DNA of 64,000 bases from Plectrocnemia conspersa (GCA_009617715.1 VTFK01000477.1:1-64000); one strand, 5' to 3'. Positions 10,911-21,321 are shown, numbered from the stretch's first letter. Numbers and translations: made by a program. The notes: generated from the sequence alone by a model not told the origin.

Positions 10911-12395
10911 ATTATTTGTTACAATTTTTTAGGCTACAAAGTTACACCCAAAAACACATATTAAATAAAATGAATTAACATAGAAATCATAATGTTATTT
11001 TACATTAAAACATTCGTGGCAAATCATATATATGTTTGTATTTGTGCCATAGATGCACCCTATTATAGTTTGTACATATAAATTAATATATATACTATAC
11101 ATTCTTGTTAGCCAAATAATATAATTTTATTAATAGGCATTGAAATAAATAATTTATCAAAGAGTGCAACGATCAAACAAGGACGTTAAAAAGCAATCAG
11201 ACGGAACTGGAGACTCGTACGGATAATGCATTAATCACGTTCAAAAAATACTTTCAATTACGATATTGGTCTAGGAAAAACCATTAGTTTCCCAGGGAGG
11301 CGGTTTTTCCCGCCGCCAAACTGGCCGTTCTGCTAGGGGTTGAGGGTGGCAGGAATTAATTGGCGAACTCTGCAGACCGCCGACTGTTCATACCCAGACT
11401 CGACTCAGCGACATTAAACAATCGAATCGAGCCATAAAAGTAAATAATACAAGAAAAAACAACAACCGAAACAAGTTTGCCTTCGAAAAAGGGCCCTCGA
11501 ACCTTGAGTGTCGCTTTTTTTTTATCATTTATTTATGGCAAAAGCGCCATGAAAAAAGGACCTCACTTAGCCATACGCTTAATCCTGTTTGCTCGAATTT
11601 TAGTTGAGAAAGAATCAAGTGACACAAATCCAAGAGGGCTTATGCGATTTACATTGTTGAATAAAATCAGACTTGTGTAAATTTAAGTTTCTTTTCAATC
11701 TTCAAGTATAATACACACGCGTTAACATTGTTGGTATGGCTCAAAGTGTATACACAGAGCGCGAATAAGTTTGCAATTCGCCGCAAAATTTAACCCCCGT
11801 CGTCTCAAGTTCATACTTGTCATTCCCTTATCCCTCATTTTGCAGGTAATAATGAAAATTCCTCGCATTTAATAACGCTAGCTATGCAAGAAAGCGCTTT
11901 CGCTAATAAACAATACACATGTTTATTTTTCATAATTAAATACTTTGAATACCAAACGTGTAAGTGCGACAGTCTTAATGAACATGTGAATATCTTCAAA
12001 CACTTAATTGAAGTATGTACTAATTATTATTTAATACAAATATTCTTAGAACAGATAAGTTTTATATAATAAATATTTATGAATGAATAACCATATTTGA
12101 TATATTACAGGTTAAATTTAAGCACTGATATAAACTGAAATATCATTAGATATTCTAACCACTAACGGAGTTCTATGTTTATTCCCCAATGACCTTAAAG
12201 TAATATATTTCTAAAAATAAATTCCATCAAGAATTGTAAAAAACTTCAATTTTATGTTCAAAATCTGTGTGCGTGTTCAGAGTAATATATTACCATTTAA
12301 CATAAAAATAACATTCCATGACTTATGGTATAACAAGAACACAACTTAATTGTGATCATTAAATGAATAACAATGCGCTTTATCGCACAAAAATA
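10904..12395. other. Non-coding DNA with GC-richer islands
   Basis: 11160-11470 and 11690-11880 are visibly richer in CpG (ggcggtttttcccgccgcc; gcgcgaataag) than the surrounding AT-rich DNA. A 67-codon frame at 11477-11680 and a 61-codon frame at 11884-12069 carry no recognised motif. Confidence 0.35.
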
Positions 12396-12560
12396 ATAGC
12401 TAATTTATGTGTATTATTTAAGGAAGGCTACAGATTCCATAAGCATATTGAAAATATATGCAATAAAGCTTCAAAGACTTTGGAATTTGTCTTGCGATAC
12501 GCACATCAATTAAGGAGCTTAAGGGTACGATCTGCTTTGTATAATCAAGTAGTAACCAAA
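12396..12560 (+). pseudogene. LINE reverse-transcriptase thumb fragment
   Basis: The plus-strand frame reads LCVLFKEGYRFHKHIENICN, then KASKTLEFVLRYAH, then LRVRSALYNQVV. This is the conserved F..HI..I..KA.K.LGF..R........LY..LV block that follows the catalytic core in jockey/CR1-type LINE RT. It stops at 12561-12563, where LEY.S..W would be expected. No RT catalytic motifs are present. It is a short relic. Confidence 0.75.
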
Positions 12561-12563
12561 TAA

Positions 12564-12789
12564 TGCAACCAGCTCACATTTATGGAAAATGTGTAAAAAT
12601 GGTATCTCATATACCTGTACATAAGGAACATAAATATTCATATTTTTTTATTTATTACAAAATTCCTACAAAGTATGCTAGAATTTTTTATTACAATTCT
12701 CACCACCATGACAGGTTCTTCCAATGCGTCATGTTGGCATTTATACAAAAATAATTATTCAATTAAACATTTAAAAATAAATAAACAGT
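12564..12789. other. AT-rich non-coding DNA between LINE fragments
   Basis: No recognisable sequence. Frames here (for example 12563-12754) lack motifs and overlap other frames. Confidence 0.4.
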
Positions 12790-13183
12790 TATGGGGCACA
12801 CCTAAAAGATCACATACACTTATTCAGCTCCTCATACCTATCGCTGAAAATATTTTTGTGTTTGGCAAGCTCATTCAAAAGCTGGATGACTCGTGCAAGA
12901 GGAGCGTTCTCAAGTATTGATGTCCTGGCCACAACGGGTAAGAATAATGAACGCGATCGCGACTCTCTACAGCACTTTAAAACTCACAACCAAAAGTTAT
13001 ATTGATGGGTTATTAACACCGCTCGTTAACAACTTTTAAAAAAGTGCTTTATTGAGTAAACGCTAACCTAATGCAATGCAATGAATTATTTCAACGTTTT
13101 TTTTTTACAAAAAAGTAATTAAAAATACAAATACGGAAACTCAAAATCAAATACTCTTGCAGAAATATCTCAAAAAAAAAAAT

Positions 13184-13249
<66 letters not shown>

Positions 13250-13320
13250 TTTTTTTACACATCCGAGGACGCTATGAACTAGCGTATCGTACAGAACGCA
13301 AATTGCCAACACATTATTGA
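12790..13320 (-). pseudogene. LINE reverse-transcriptase C-terminal fragment (family A copy 2)
   Basis: On the minus strand the sequence gives VNNVLAICVLYDTLVHSVLG (13319-13262), LLTSGVNNPSI (near 13035-13003) and NAPLARVIQLLNELAKHKNI (near 12908-12850). The last pattern, N.PL.R..QLLNE, is the C-terminal tail of jockey/CR1-type LINE ORF2. DNA identity with the copy at 55080-55400 is visible (gctggatgactcgtg here, gctggatggctcgtg there). A (TA)n tract splits the copy. It runs opposite to the LINE fragment at 12396-12560. Confidence 0.7.
13188..13245. repeat. (TA)n microsatellite, about 29 units
   Basis: An uninterrupted TA run lying between the two parts of a LINE relic. It produces the poly-(IY) stretch of the 98-codon minus-strand frame at 13091-13387, which is therefore not a gene. 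Confidence 0.95.
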
Positions 13321-13561
13321 CAGCAAAAGGCCGTGCATTCTTGACTTTGTCTATGACTAGTCTCATAATAGCAAACAGCCTCAACACGTCGTATATAATG
13401 TAGTAATATAAAAATATACTAAAAATAATTTAAATTGCAAATAAAATAAGAAAAAGTAAATAACAATTCCTTAATTTATATATTATGGTTTATTTTCGAT
13501 TGGCTGAAAAACAGCAATTTATGAAATAATCTTTCTAAATTATATGCATAATTATAATAAA

Positions 13562-13603
13562 CTAGCTGTCGGTACCTCACTATCGTGAGGTACCGATAGC
13601 TAG
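13562..13603. repeat. 19-bp-stem, 4-base-loop hairpin
   Basis: ctagctgtcggtacctcac, loop tatc, then gtgaggtaccgatagctag. The arms differ at one position (a G-T wobble in RNA). No pol III terminator or gene adjoins it. It could be the end of a foldback element or an independent palindrome. Confidence 0.75.
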
Positions 13604-13620
13604 CGAGTGTGCGAATACCG

Positions 13621-14207
13621 GACCCTCAACTTTTTGGGTTTTAAATATAATTTTTGCTTCGTTCTGATTTTTAAAAATATTTTTAAAAATTAAATGGTTC
13701 AAATTGGACATTACTATTTAGAATTTTCAATGATAGACAAAATAGTTCAATCTATAAAAAACTACTTAACATTTTCAATTCATTTGAAAACAGGTTTACA
13801 ACTTGACTAAATATTTTCAGAAGAAAACATTTTATATTATTTATTAGATTTACAACGTTAGATTTTATCGTTATATTGAAACTTAGATATTTAATGATAA
13901 ATCTAAATATTGTATATCATTTATGAATATGTTTAAAACTTGGCTAGATAATAATAAATTAAAAATTGTACCATGAAATTTCAATACAGCGAAGCTCACG
14001 GAACCAATGAATAAATTTTGGTATACTGAAAATTCGTTATATTTAACGTAAGGAAGATGATATATTTTATTTTTAATTATCACATTACTACAACATCAAA
14101 ATAACCTCTTATAAGGTTGACAGATAGTTTTTTGCCCTTTTTTAAGGATACTGTATGAAACAATAAAATTTGTGAAAAAAATGTTTTATAAAAAAAGTTT
14201 GAGGGTC
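13621..14207. repeat. 587-bp unit bounded by short inverted repeats
   Basis: gaccctcaacttttt at 13621-13635 faces aaaaaaagtttgagggtc ending at 14207, an inverted match with one extra A. The interior is AT-rich and non-coding. No matching target-site duplication was seen, so a MITE is only a suggestion. Confidence 0.35.
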
Positions 14208-14465
14208 AGCAAAACACATGTAATGTCGCTTTTGAACACATCTGTCACACACCACGTCAAGAACGAACTGAATTTTGAGAAATATTGTGTAAAGTTGCAA
14301 CGTCATTCTTAAATTCGGATCAAAATATTTCGTTATACTGAGATCAGTCTTCGTTATAATGAAAACATTTTGTATGCAAGTTTTTCGCGGACAAATTAAA
14401 GATTCGTTATACTGGGAATTTTGTTATTTCGGTATTCGTTACAAAGAGATTTCGTTGTAATATTT
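13975..14465 (-). mobile_element. Possible Tigger/pogo terminal-region remnant
   Basis: The words ttcgttatactg, cttcgttataatg, attcgttatactggga and ggtattcgttacaaagagat recur between 14020 and 14460. Their reverse complements (cagtataacgaa-type) resemble the terminal and subterminal sequence of Tigger-like elements. A Tigger transposase relic exists elsewhere in the window (34480-35165), which makes the family plausible here. No transposase was recognised in this piece. Confidence 0.4.
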
Positions 14466-15650
14466 TTTAAAATAGGTTTGTAACTTTACTAAATATTATT
14501 AAAACTAAAAATATCAAAATGTTTTCAACATAAAAAATAATATTAAAACGTAACATTTTGTATCATTTAAAAGTATATTTACAGTTTAATAAATAATAAT
14601 AATAATAAATAGCATCGGTTACACATCCGCTCAAAAATATTACTGATATGATAAAATATTTTGTTACACCTTACTAACGCTACAACACAATCGATCATAT
14701 ATAGTTAGTGCAATGTGAGTGATTATAAGTCATTGATTGTGTTTTAGCGTATTTTATGTGTTTGAGTGCCAGTTTTAACGCTGCATAACACAATTATATC
14801 ATAAATTTAAATTTTCGTAATAAAAAAGTTTTTTGGTGACACCATAAGTTACTTTATAATTTAAAAAAAAATATTTCTATGTTTTATGTGTAAATATAAA
14901 AGTCAGTTTTTAATTACATTTACTAATGAGAAAGAAACAATAAACTAAAAGATATCAAGCACCTAATCTGTTACTTTAGACAAAAAGTGCGTTTTAAAAA
15001 TATTAATAATTTTGAAACCTTTGTCTTTTTTGATTAAAAAATATTTTGATTTACATCTTTTTTAAAGTAAATGTTTTTCTGCGCAGCATTATATATTTTA
15101 ATAATTAATGAGTGTAAAAAGTTTTCACTATATTTAAAATTAATAATAAACTAATGATATATAAAATCTATAATAAATTATTAATATTTAAAATCCATAA
15201 TAAAATAAAAAATATTTTTAATGTTGAAAAAAATATTTTGAATAAATCTTGAAATTTTATTCTGAAACTTTTAATTTAAAAAATATTTAAATTAGTGTTA
15301 TACATTTTTGTGTAGTTTACTTTCAAAGGCGTCAGTAAGAGGGATTTTTGCAATACCGTGCGCTTAGTAGTTGGTTGGTAATGAATAGTACTTATTTTGA
15401 AACTTTACCCTTTTTGGTTTAAAATATTTTTTAAAGCAAAGTTTTAAAAATTCTCTAAGAACTAAAACTTTAAATTGCCAACGTTCGCCAAAATTTAGGT
15501 ACATATTTTTTCTGTATAGAGAAGCTAATACATATCCACATTATTTATATTATATTTTAAATCTATAAACTAAAAAAATATTTTAAAAAACATTTTTTTT
15601 TGTATTTGATGATTTTTATACATATTTTAATAAATTTTATACAATTTAAA
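14466..15650. other. AT-rich non-coding DNA
   Basis: Dominated by A/T runs. aataggtttgtaactttact near 14473 resembles aacaggtttacaacttgact near 13791, so a diffuse repeat may flank the Tigger-like remnant. No gene was seen. Confidence 0.4.
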
Positions 15651-15651
15651 T

Positions 15652-15712
15652 CGTTAAAATAAATTTCGCTCGTTAAAATCAATTTCGCTCGTTAAAATCA
15701 ATTTAGTTCGTT
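15652..15712 (+). repeat. Tandem repeat, 19-bp unit x3
   Basis: The unit cgttaaaatcaatttcgct occurs at 15652-15670 (one change), 15671-15689 and 15690-15708 (two changes at the end), followed by a partial fourth unit. Confidence 0.9.
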
Positions 15713-15819
15713 CTCAAGCGCGGGACTTCCCAAATTTGCTTTGACAGTTCACATCTGGCGAGCGCTCGTCTACCCGCTGCGAAATATGTTATAATCGCGG
15801 CATTTTTGTTACAAAGTGA

Positions 15820-16310
15820 CAATTGAAGATGATTCAAGTGATGCAGCATTTGAAATTATAGACAAAACTATAAATTGTGGGTGTGCCAGTAAGTGTTTAG
15901 TTATAAATGAATAATATAACACGGTTATTCTAACAATATTACTATTGACTTTCCAGGATCTAATATTAAAAGACAAACAGCTGTGATTTGGCAATTAAAG
16001 GTATACGTACCGAAGTTAATTAAACATACTACCATGCTAGTAATAATATAAAATATATGACATATTGTGACAATTTTGTAGAAGATGAAGAGATGCCAAT
16101 CTATGTGTTTAATCCTCTACAGTACATCCATCAATTTTGATCTTCGGTTGTCGTTTAAATTTAATTTATGGATTACATTAGTAGTAATAGTGTGTTCAAT
16201 GTTTACTCTTGATAAGAGTCTTATTGTTTTTTAATTATTTTTCAGAAGCAATGATGGAACAATTTGATGACCTATATGGCTACAACATAGAATTGGTATA
16301 TATAAACAAA
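15820..16310 (+). other. Exon-like segments with splice-site consensus, no known protein
   Basis: An open frame VTIEDDSSDAAFEIIDKTIN begins near 15818 and runs to 15888. It is followed by a strong donor (ca|gtaagt), a 68-bp intron and a strong acceptor (ctttccag) at 15956. The next 44 bases keep the frame and end at a gtatac donor. A third candidate exon at 16246 (frame AMMEQFDDLYGYNIEL) does not join in phase. This may be chance, or a decayed gene or element exon. No homology is recognised. Confidence 0.2.
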
Positions 16311-16754
16311 GAGTTAATCTTCTCATGTTGAAGTCACTGTCAGCAAGTATTATCTTTTTATAAAGAACATACTACATAAGTTTGATGTAACTGAATATCT
16401 TAAATTTGGCTATTCAGAAAGAGGAATTATGGCACAGAACAAAAATTGTACATATTTTGCCACATCGGAATTAAAAATAACCCACTCTTAGATATTTTGG
16501 CTATCGATTATTCCAGGTATGCAATCACATATTTATAATCATTGTAAAATGTCGTTTATTAGATAACATCCAAGAAACTACACATTTATAAGCTGTCCGA
16601 CAGCGCCGATTTGATCGACATTAACTTTCAATCCTCACATACTAAGGATATATTACACGTTCATGTTTAAAACATAACTGGTTAATTTAAAATTCTTAAA
16701 ATCTAACGTATATGTGTATTAAATCGGAAAGCAATGATAATGTTTATGTAATAT

Positions 16755-17100
16755 AAAAGAAAAACTCACTTTCCGGCCTCGGAGCCCGGCGACGGGATTT
16801 CAAAATTTGAAGATTTCATTACAAAGATTGTTTTATGATTGTTTATCTAATTTAATCAATGTATTCTTCTTATCCTAAACACATTATGTATATATTTAAT
16901 TTTCATAGTTATAACACACCTAGTTAATTTGCAATCCGATTATTTATAAAAGCAAAAACTCACTTTTAGGCCTCGGAGCCCGTCGCCGGGAATTCAAAAT
17001 TTGAAAATTTCATTACGAAGATTATTTTATGATTGTTTATCTAGTTTAATCAATGTATTCTTTTAATCCTCAACACATTATGTATATATTTCATTTTTAT
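16755..17100 (+). repeat. Direct duplication, two ~153-bp units about 193 bp apart
   Basis: Unit 1 (16755-16909) and unit 2 (16948-17100) share aactcacttt, ggcctcggagcccg, tcaaaatttgaa, atttcattac, gattgtttatct, aatcaatgtattctt and cacattatgtatatattt in the same order, with scattered substitutions. Both carry a GC-rich core in an AT-rich setting. The source family is not recognised. Confidence 0.85.
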
Positions 17101-17193
17101 TCAGTCAAATGACGAATTAATGAAAATTATTGTCGCGTAGCAAAATTTTATTATTAAATAATAATTATTTAAAAGTGTTGTCACGGTACTGTC

Positions 17194-17271
17194 TATTTGA
17201 ATTTGAATGCTTATTTTTCATTGGTCGACGCTATTTGAATATTTGAATGCTTATTTTTGATTGGTCGAAAC
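17194..17271 (+). repeat. Tandem duplication, ~38-bp unit x2
   Basis: tatttgaatttgaatgc..ttattttt.attggtcga is repeated at 17194-17231 and 17232-17271. Differences are two inserted bases and a few substitutions. Confidence 0.88.
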
Positions 17272-18039
17272 AACAGAACGCATTACCGGCGGCTCGAAAA
17301 TCAATCGGAGCAAATTCAATTTTTATTTTTATTTTGATTTATTATTATAATTCCTTTGTTTACGTGTATTGTTACACACCGTTCATACAAAGCGATACGA
17401 TTTATAGAGTATAGAATTGAACGGAGAATGTCTCGTTTAAAGTTATGCGCGTCCGGAAGCGACGGCTTAGAACAATTATATATAAGATTATTGCTTCTAC
17501 ATTATTAGTGTCACTAATACCATTGTAAATATATATGCATTTTTCAATGAAATTTTTATAGTATGTGTAAAGAGTTTTTGGAGCATTACATTAATAGGTA
17601 ATTTTCGCTTTATTTTTGTTTAGTTTAAATTAACATTAATAGCCATCACATTATAATGAAATGTAGATTAAACAGTTTTTATATAAACATACAAAATATT
17701 AAGTCTTAGTACTTTTTAATCGTAGCACACTACCACTCTCACGACTTTCATCCACCGGCATCGTTTTATTATCCTGACCTTACGTATTATATTTATAAAA
17801 TTTACGAGTATGAACACACGTACTACCAGTACCTAGGTACACAGTAGGCAACGCAGCTCCGCTCAGCTTCTAATAGCCTCTCCGCAATAAATTATATGGC
17901 AACAATTGTCCCGGTGCGCACTCGTGTTTTTCGCTCAAATTTTGAATTATGCCCTTAATATTTAAGGTGAAACAATAAAACAAAAAAAATACAGGCAATA
18001 AAAATGTATTATGAACGACAAAAAAGAAATCAACTCAAG
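17272..18039. other. Non-coding DNA, no feature seen
   Basis: Moderately AT-rich. CpG-containing words near 17285-17310 and 17440-17465 suggest a weak island. No gene was recognised. Confidence 0.4.
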
Positions 18040-18420
18040 ACGAACTGACTTGCCGTCTCGTTTTATATTTCGAATTTGTCCCGGTGGGCGAGTCCCGGGA
18101 TTTATTCGTTTTCAGGACGTGTTTATGCAACTTTTATTCGGCAATGGAGTTAGTGGATGTGGGAAATCATGGCACCTTTTGTAATATGCAGATATCTGGC
18201 GCGCACTTTTCGGTGCATGTAAAATATGAATGCAATATGTGAAATACGTGGCGTCATATTTCTGTCTGTGGAAATAATGGGGACCCGCTGCCGGCGTGGT
18301 ACCGACGTGCATGCACACGTACCGCAGCCCTTCGGGTGAGATGGCGCAGTGACTGTGAAGCTGCGGGGCGCAGTTGATACCGTGGAACACACTAAATCGT
18401 GTGCACGTCTCAATGAGCAC
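18040..18420. other. GC-richer island, possible conserved non-coding element
   Basis: A balanced-composition block (cccggtgggcgagtcccggg, gctgccggcgtggtaccgac, gtgcatgcacacg). Two overlapping minus-strand frames (18112-18420 and 18150-18491) exist only because AT-rich stop codons are scarce here. They use different reading frames and show no domain. Confidence 0.35.
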
Positions 18421-18834
18421 AATAATTTTAAATTACTATAAAATACTAGCATCGCACCCGTAAAAATCCGATAAAGTAACCTAACCGACAATCAAATATT
18501 TATGTAAAAGTAATACAATTTTATTTTATTTAATAACTTTATAATCTAATAAATTGTGAAAAAATTGAATGACTGCAATCGAAAACTTTTAAAAGAGTGT
18601 AGGATGTAGAAAAGAGCTCCTCAGTATGCTAGTAAGATTTACAAACTATACAAAATATAAGATATTTAACTATCTGCTACACTTAATATACTCACACATG
18701 AAAGGTGAAATCTATATTATTTCCCTACATAATTGACACTCGTTACCGCGTAAGATCCAAATTGGAGTTCTTCAGGGAAATTTACTCAGACCGTTTCTCT
18801 TAATTATGTAAATATATACTAATGCAACTAAATG

Positions 18835-18842
18835 CTTACGAC
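18835..18842. repeat. 8-bp target-site duplication of hAT, left
   Basis: cttacgac here is repeated exactly at 19505-19512, directly outside the terminal inverted repeats. Confidence 0.9.
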
Positions 18843-19504
18843 TAGGGATTCCAATCCCGGGCCAAAATTTTGATCCCGGGATTTCGGTATTGCAATTAGT
18901 CGATCCCGGGATCCCGGGACCAGTCCCGGGATAATTTTCATGTTATTTTATCGATAAAAATAATTTAAAATGAATAATACAATATTTTTTTACATCCGTT
19001 TTTTATAACGTACAATGTATAAAGTACGTATAATTTTAGTCTTGGACTTAAAATAGAAAATAATATAATAAAAATAAAAAAGGGAAGGTCTTATTTATTT
19101 ATTTGAGAAGATAAAAAATGAACTTTTGACAATGTATGTACATATGTATATTCATAGAAACAATTAATGGAAAACATTATTTTGAAAAAAACTCACGAAG
19201 TAACATCAAAGCATCAAGCGTTTCATCATTTAGCCTTGATCTGATTTTGGTTCCTAAGCAGCCTGCAGCTGAAAAAGCACGTTCAGACTCACAGCCTCAA
19301 AGATTCACAGATGACACGTGCAACTCGCGCAAGTTTGTATACGAAATATAACGATTTTGTCAATAATAATTCGATTGTGCTTGATAAATCAATCAATCCA
19401 AAAAATTCGGGATTATGTTTTATAATCCCGGGACTCATCGGGTATTGAAAATCGTTCGGGATCCCGGGATCCCGGGATCCGGGATCCCGGGATTGGAATC
19501 CCTA
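18843..19504 (-). mobile_element. hAT transposon deletion derivative, 662 bp
   Basis: Perfect 19-bp terminal inverted repeats (tagggattccaatcccggg at 18843-18861 and its complement ending at 19504) are flanked by an exact 8-bp TSD, the hAT hallmark. Subterminal DNA repeats cccggga and gatcccgggatc many times at both ends; hAT transposases commonly bind subterminal repeats. The interior retains the last codons of a transposase on the minus strand, so this is an internally deleted copy of an autonomous element. It sits within a LINE relic and is therefore younger than it. Confidence 0.93.
19177..19296 (-). pseudogene. hAT transposase C-terminal dimerisation fragment
   Basis: The minus strand reads GCESERAFSAAGCLGT, then KIRSRLNDETLDALML, then LREFFSK and a TAA stop at 19179-19177. 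The SER.FS..G....R.RL..E.L..L..L pattern is the hAT family C-terminal dimerisation domain. The frame is closed upstream by a stop next to the first Gly. The catalytic core is deleted. The 71-codon plus-strand frame at 19136-19351 is an antisense shadow of this fragment. Confidence 0.88.
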
Positions 19505-19512
19505 CTTACGAC
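19505..19512. repeat. 8-bp target-site duplication of hAT, right
   Basis: cttacgac, identical to 18835-18842. Confidence 0.9.
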
Positions 19513-20154
19513 ACATTCACAAATGCTTTTGGTATCAAACAAATTGCGAATAATTCCCAGAAAACTTTTCAAATCTTGAAAAATATACAAAGCAGAGTCA
19601 GTTATATTTAATAATCGTAGACAAGCTTTGTTACCGCCTCTTAAAGTTCAATGGGGTAGTAGTATAAAACATAAATAGATTATTCAATGCATTGTTGTAA
19701 GCCTGATCTCTTCTTGAACTAGGAGTTTAAATTGTATAAGCATATTTTTAAATTCTCCTCTAGAGCTTGCAGCCTTTAGAGAAGCTTACTAATTTTCTAT
19801 TTATATTTTTTAATAAAATTCATTATTTTTTTTTAATATACTATATATAGATAATCCCGAAAATAATGTCTTTATTTTTAAATTAATGTTTAATTAAACA
19901 CTCAGTTGTGTTTTTACTGTTGCTACTTGAATATGTATTTTGTTATATCTGTTAATGCACATTCCGAAAATTAAAAATAAATTAGGTCTCAATTTTAACA
20001 ATAACAAAATTTTTACCAGGTGAACAATTTATACAAAATTGCATGTTAGATAAATTTCTTTTTTAAAATCAGCAACCGCGGCCATTAAAAACATTTGTAA
20101 AGTAGTAATTCATTAGATAACCGTTAATGTCAAAGATGATTTTTATAACGTTTA

Positions 20155-20547
20155 ACGGAAAATTTCGATATTACTAATAACCCTGAATGTGGAAGATCAG
20201 TAAAGATGGACCATGACGTACAGGTTGCAGCAATGGAAACAAATTCTAATCAAACTATCCATCAAACCAAGAAACTAAATCAGTTTGATTTAACAGTGCA
20301 TAGACACATTAAAAATATTGGGATGGCCTGGAGACAATAATCGGAGATAATAAATATGTGTTATATGACAACAATCATCGTAGAATTCGGTGGTTATCCA
20401 AAAGCCAAGAAGCAAAACCTGCCTCGAAGCCGGCATTGTAAAAAAGTTATTTTGTGTGTATGGTGGGATTTTAAAAATATTGTGCATTACTTATTGCATC
20501 TATCTTATTCTTCAGACCTTGTTTCTTTCAACCAGCATTTATTTTGA
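20155..20547 (+). pseudogene. mariner transposase relic
   Basis: The N-terminal DNA-binding part is readable: ENFDITNNPECGRSVKMDHD, with TIHQTKKLNQFDLTVHRHIK following (20155-20337). It matches the F.I.D.PRSGRP...D......HLK.IG helix-turn-helix region of mariner. After a stop and frameshift, GDNKYVLYDNNHRRIRWLSK (20347-20405) corresponds to the motif around the first catalytic Asp. The plus frame at 20436-20547 gives KKVILCVWWDFKNIVHYLL, then YSSDLVSFNQHLF. The segment with the second catalytic Asp (HDNARPH) is deleted, and the third Asp of SDYHLF is replaced. The copy is dead and no TIRs were found. Confidence 0.88.
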
Positions 20548-21015
20548 TCGATGCCACACTTTCTAGACAAATCAATTTTTAGTTATAAAATCTGTTGTTT
20601 TAAATCATTGCTTTGTCTATAAAGTATAGGTACCTACTACAGAGTGTTTATTCACACGAGTGACACGTGCCACTCTTTGTATAAATCAATTTAAATATTT
20701 TTAACATTTTTTAGCTTTTAAGCTTTAAATTAATACATACTATTTTTTTTGATTTTTTCTAGTCTATCTGACATATACGATATTAATGCTACATATGATA
20801 CAGGTTCTGCACTGTCACAAAATTAATCGTGTCTTAAAAAATTGTATCGCCAGATTTAATATATGTGCTATTTATAATCAGACATGTCCATTTTTATAAT
20901 TGCTTCACTATACACGAAAACAATAAAAAGCAAATGTTCATTTATATAAAAAAAATAGACATATGTAACACTTGATTCATCAAAAACCTAAAAATGGAAT
21001 GTTTTTGTTATATTG

Positions 21016-21024
21016 TACATACAT
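21016..21024. repeat. 9-bp target-site duplication, left
   Basis: tacatacat here is repeated at 21263-21271 just outside the foldback element. The word is low-complexity, but its exact abutment to both ends supports a true duplication. Confidence 0.7.
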
Positions 21025-21262
21025 GGCAGCTGGTCAAAAGAGCGTGCGTCAAATGAGCGCGGTCATATAAGCGCTGCATTATAAGCGCTGCGTCATAAGA
21101 GCGTTTACCAAAGTAGTCAAACGCTCATATGGCTGTCTGCGCATTTGACGCACGCTATTTTGTTACAGCGCTACTTTGGTAAACGCTCTTATGACGCAGC
21201 GCTTATAATGCAGCGCTCTTTTGACGCACGCCCATTTGTCCGCGCTCATTTGTGAAGTTGCC
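21025..21262. mobile_element. Foldback MITE with a perfect 46-bp inverted repeat
   Basis: A 238-bp non-coding element starting ggca and ending tgcc. An exact 46-bp inverted repeat spans 21071-21116 and 21171-21216, and imperfect arms continue outward to the ends. Short motifs (agcgctgc, ataagagcg, tgcgtcaaa, atgagcgc) recur in both orientations. Long arms plus a 9-bp TSD best fit a Mutator-like (MULE) MITE. Merlin (8-9 bp TSD) is the alternative. No transposase is present. Confidence 0.85.
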
Positions 21263-21321
21263 TACATACATATATGTATGGACGGATTTTCGATTGTTTT
21301 CTTTATTTTACAATACAATTA

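Larger units (their letters stand above)
18740..19690 (+). pseudogene. LINE reverse-transcriptase relic interrupted by a hAT element
   Basis: Upstream of the hAT insertion the plus strand reads QIGVLQGNLLRPFLLI (near 18757-18805), a decayed AGVPQGS.L.P.LF.I motif. Downstream it reads KAESVIFNNRRQALLPPLKV (near 19590-19650), matching the KTE.IIF..RR...PPLK block. The YADD motif expected between them is not recognisable. The two halves are split by the insertion at 18843-19504, whose TSD shows they were once continuous. Confidence 0.65.

Noticed and set aside
13091..13387. 98-codon minus-strand frame with an (IY)n stretch
   Set aside because: The repeat is a translated (TA)n microsatellite, and the flanks are pieces of a LINE relic.
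13562..13603. Helitron 3' end
   Set aside because: Although there is a hairpin, no CTRR-T terminus lies at the expected distance after it and no TC start was seen.
18112..18491. 102- and 113-codon minus-strand frames
   Set aside because: They overlap each other in different frames inside a GC-richer block and match no family.
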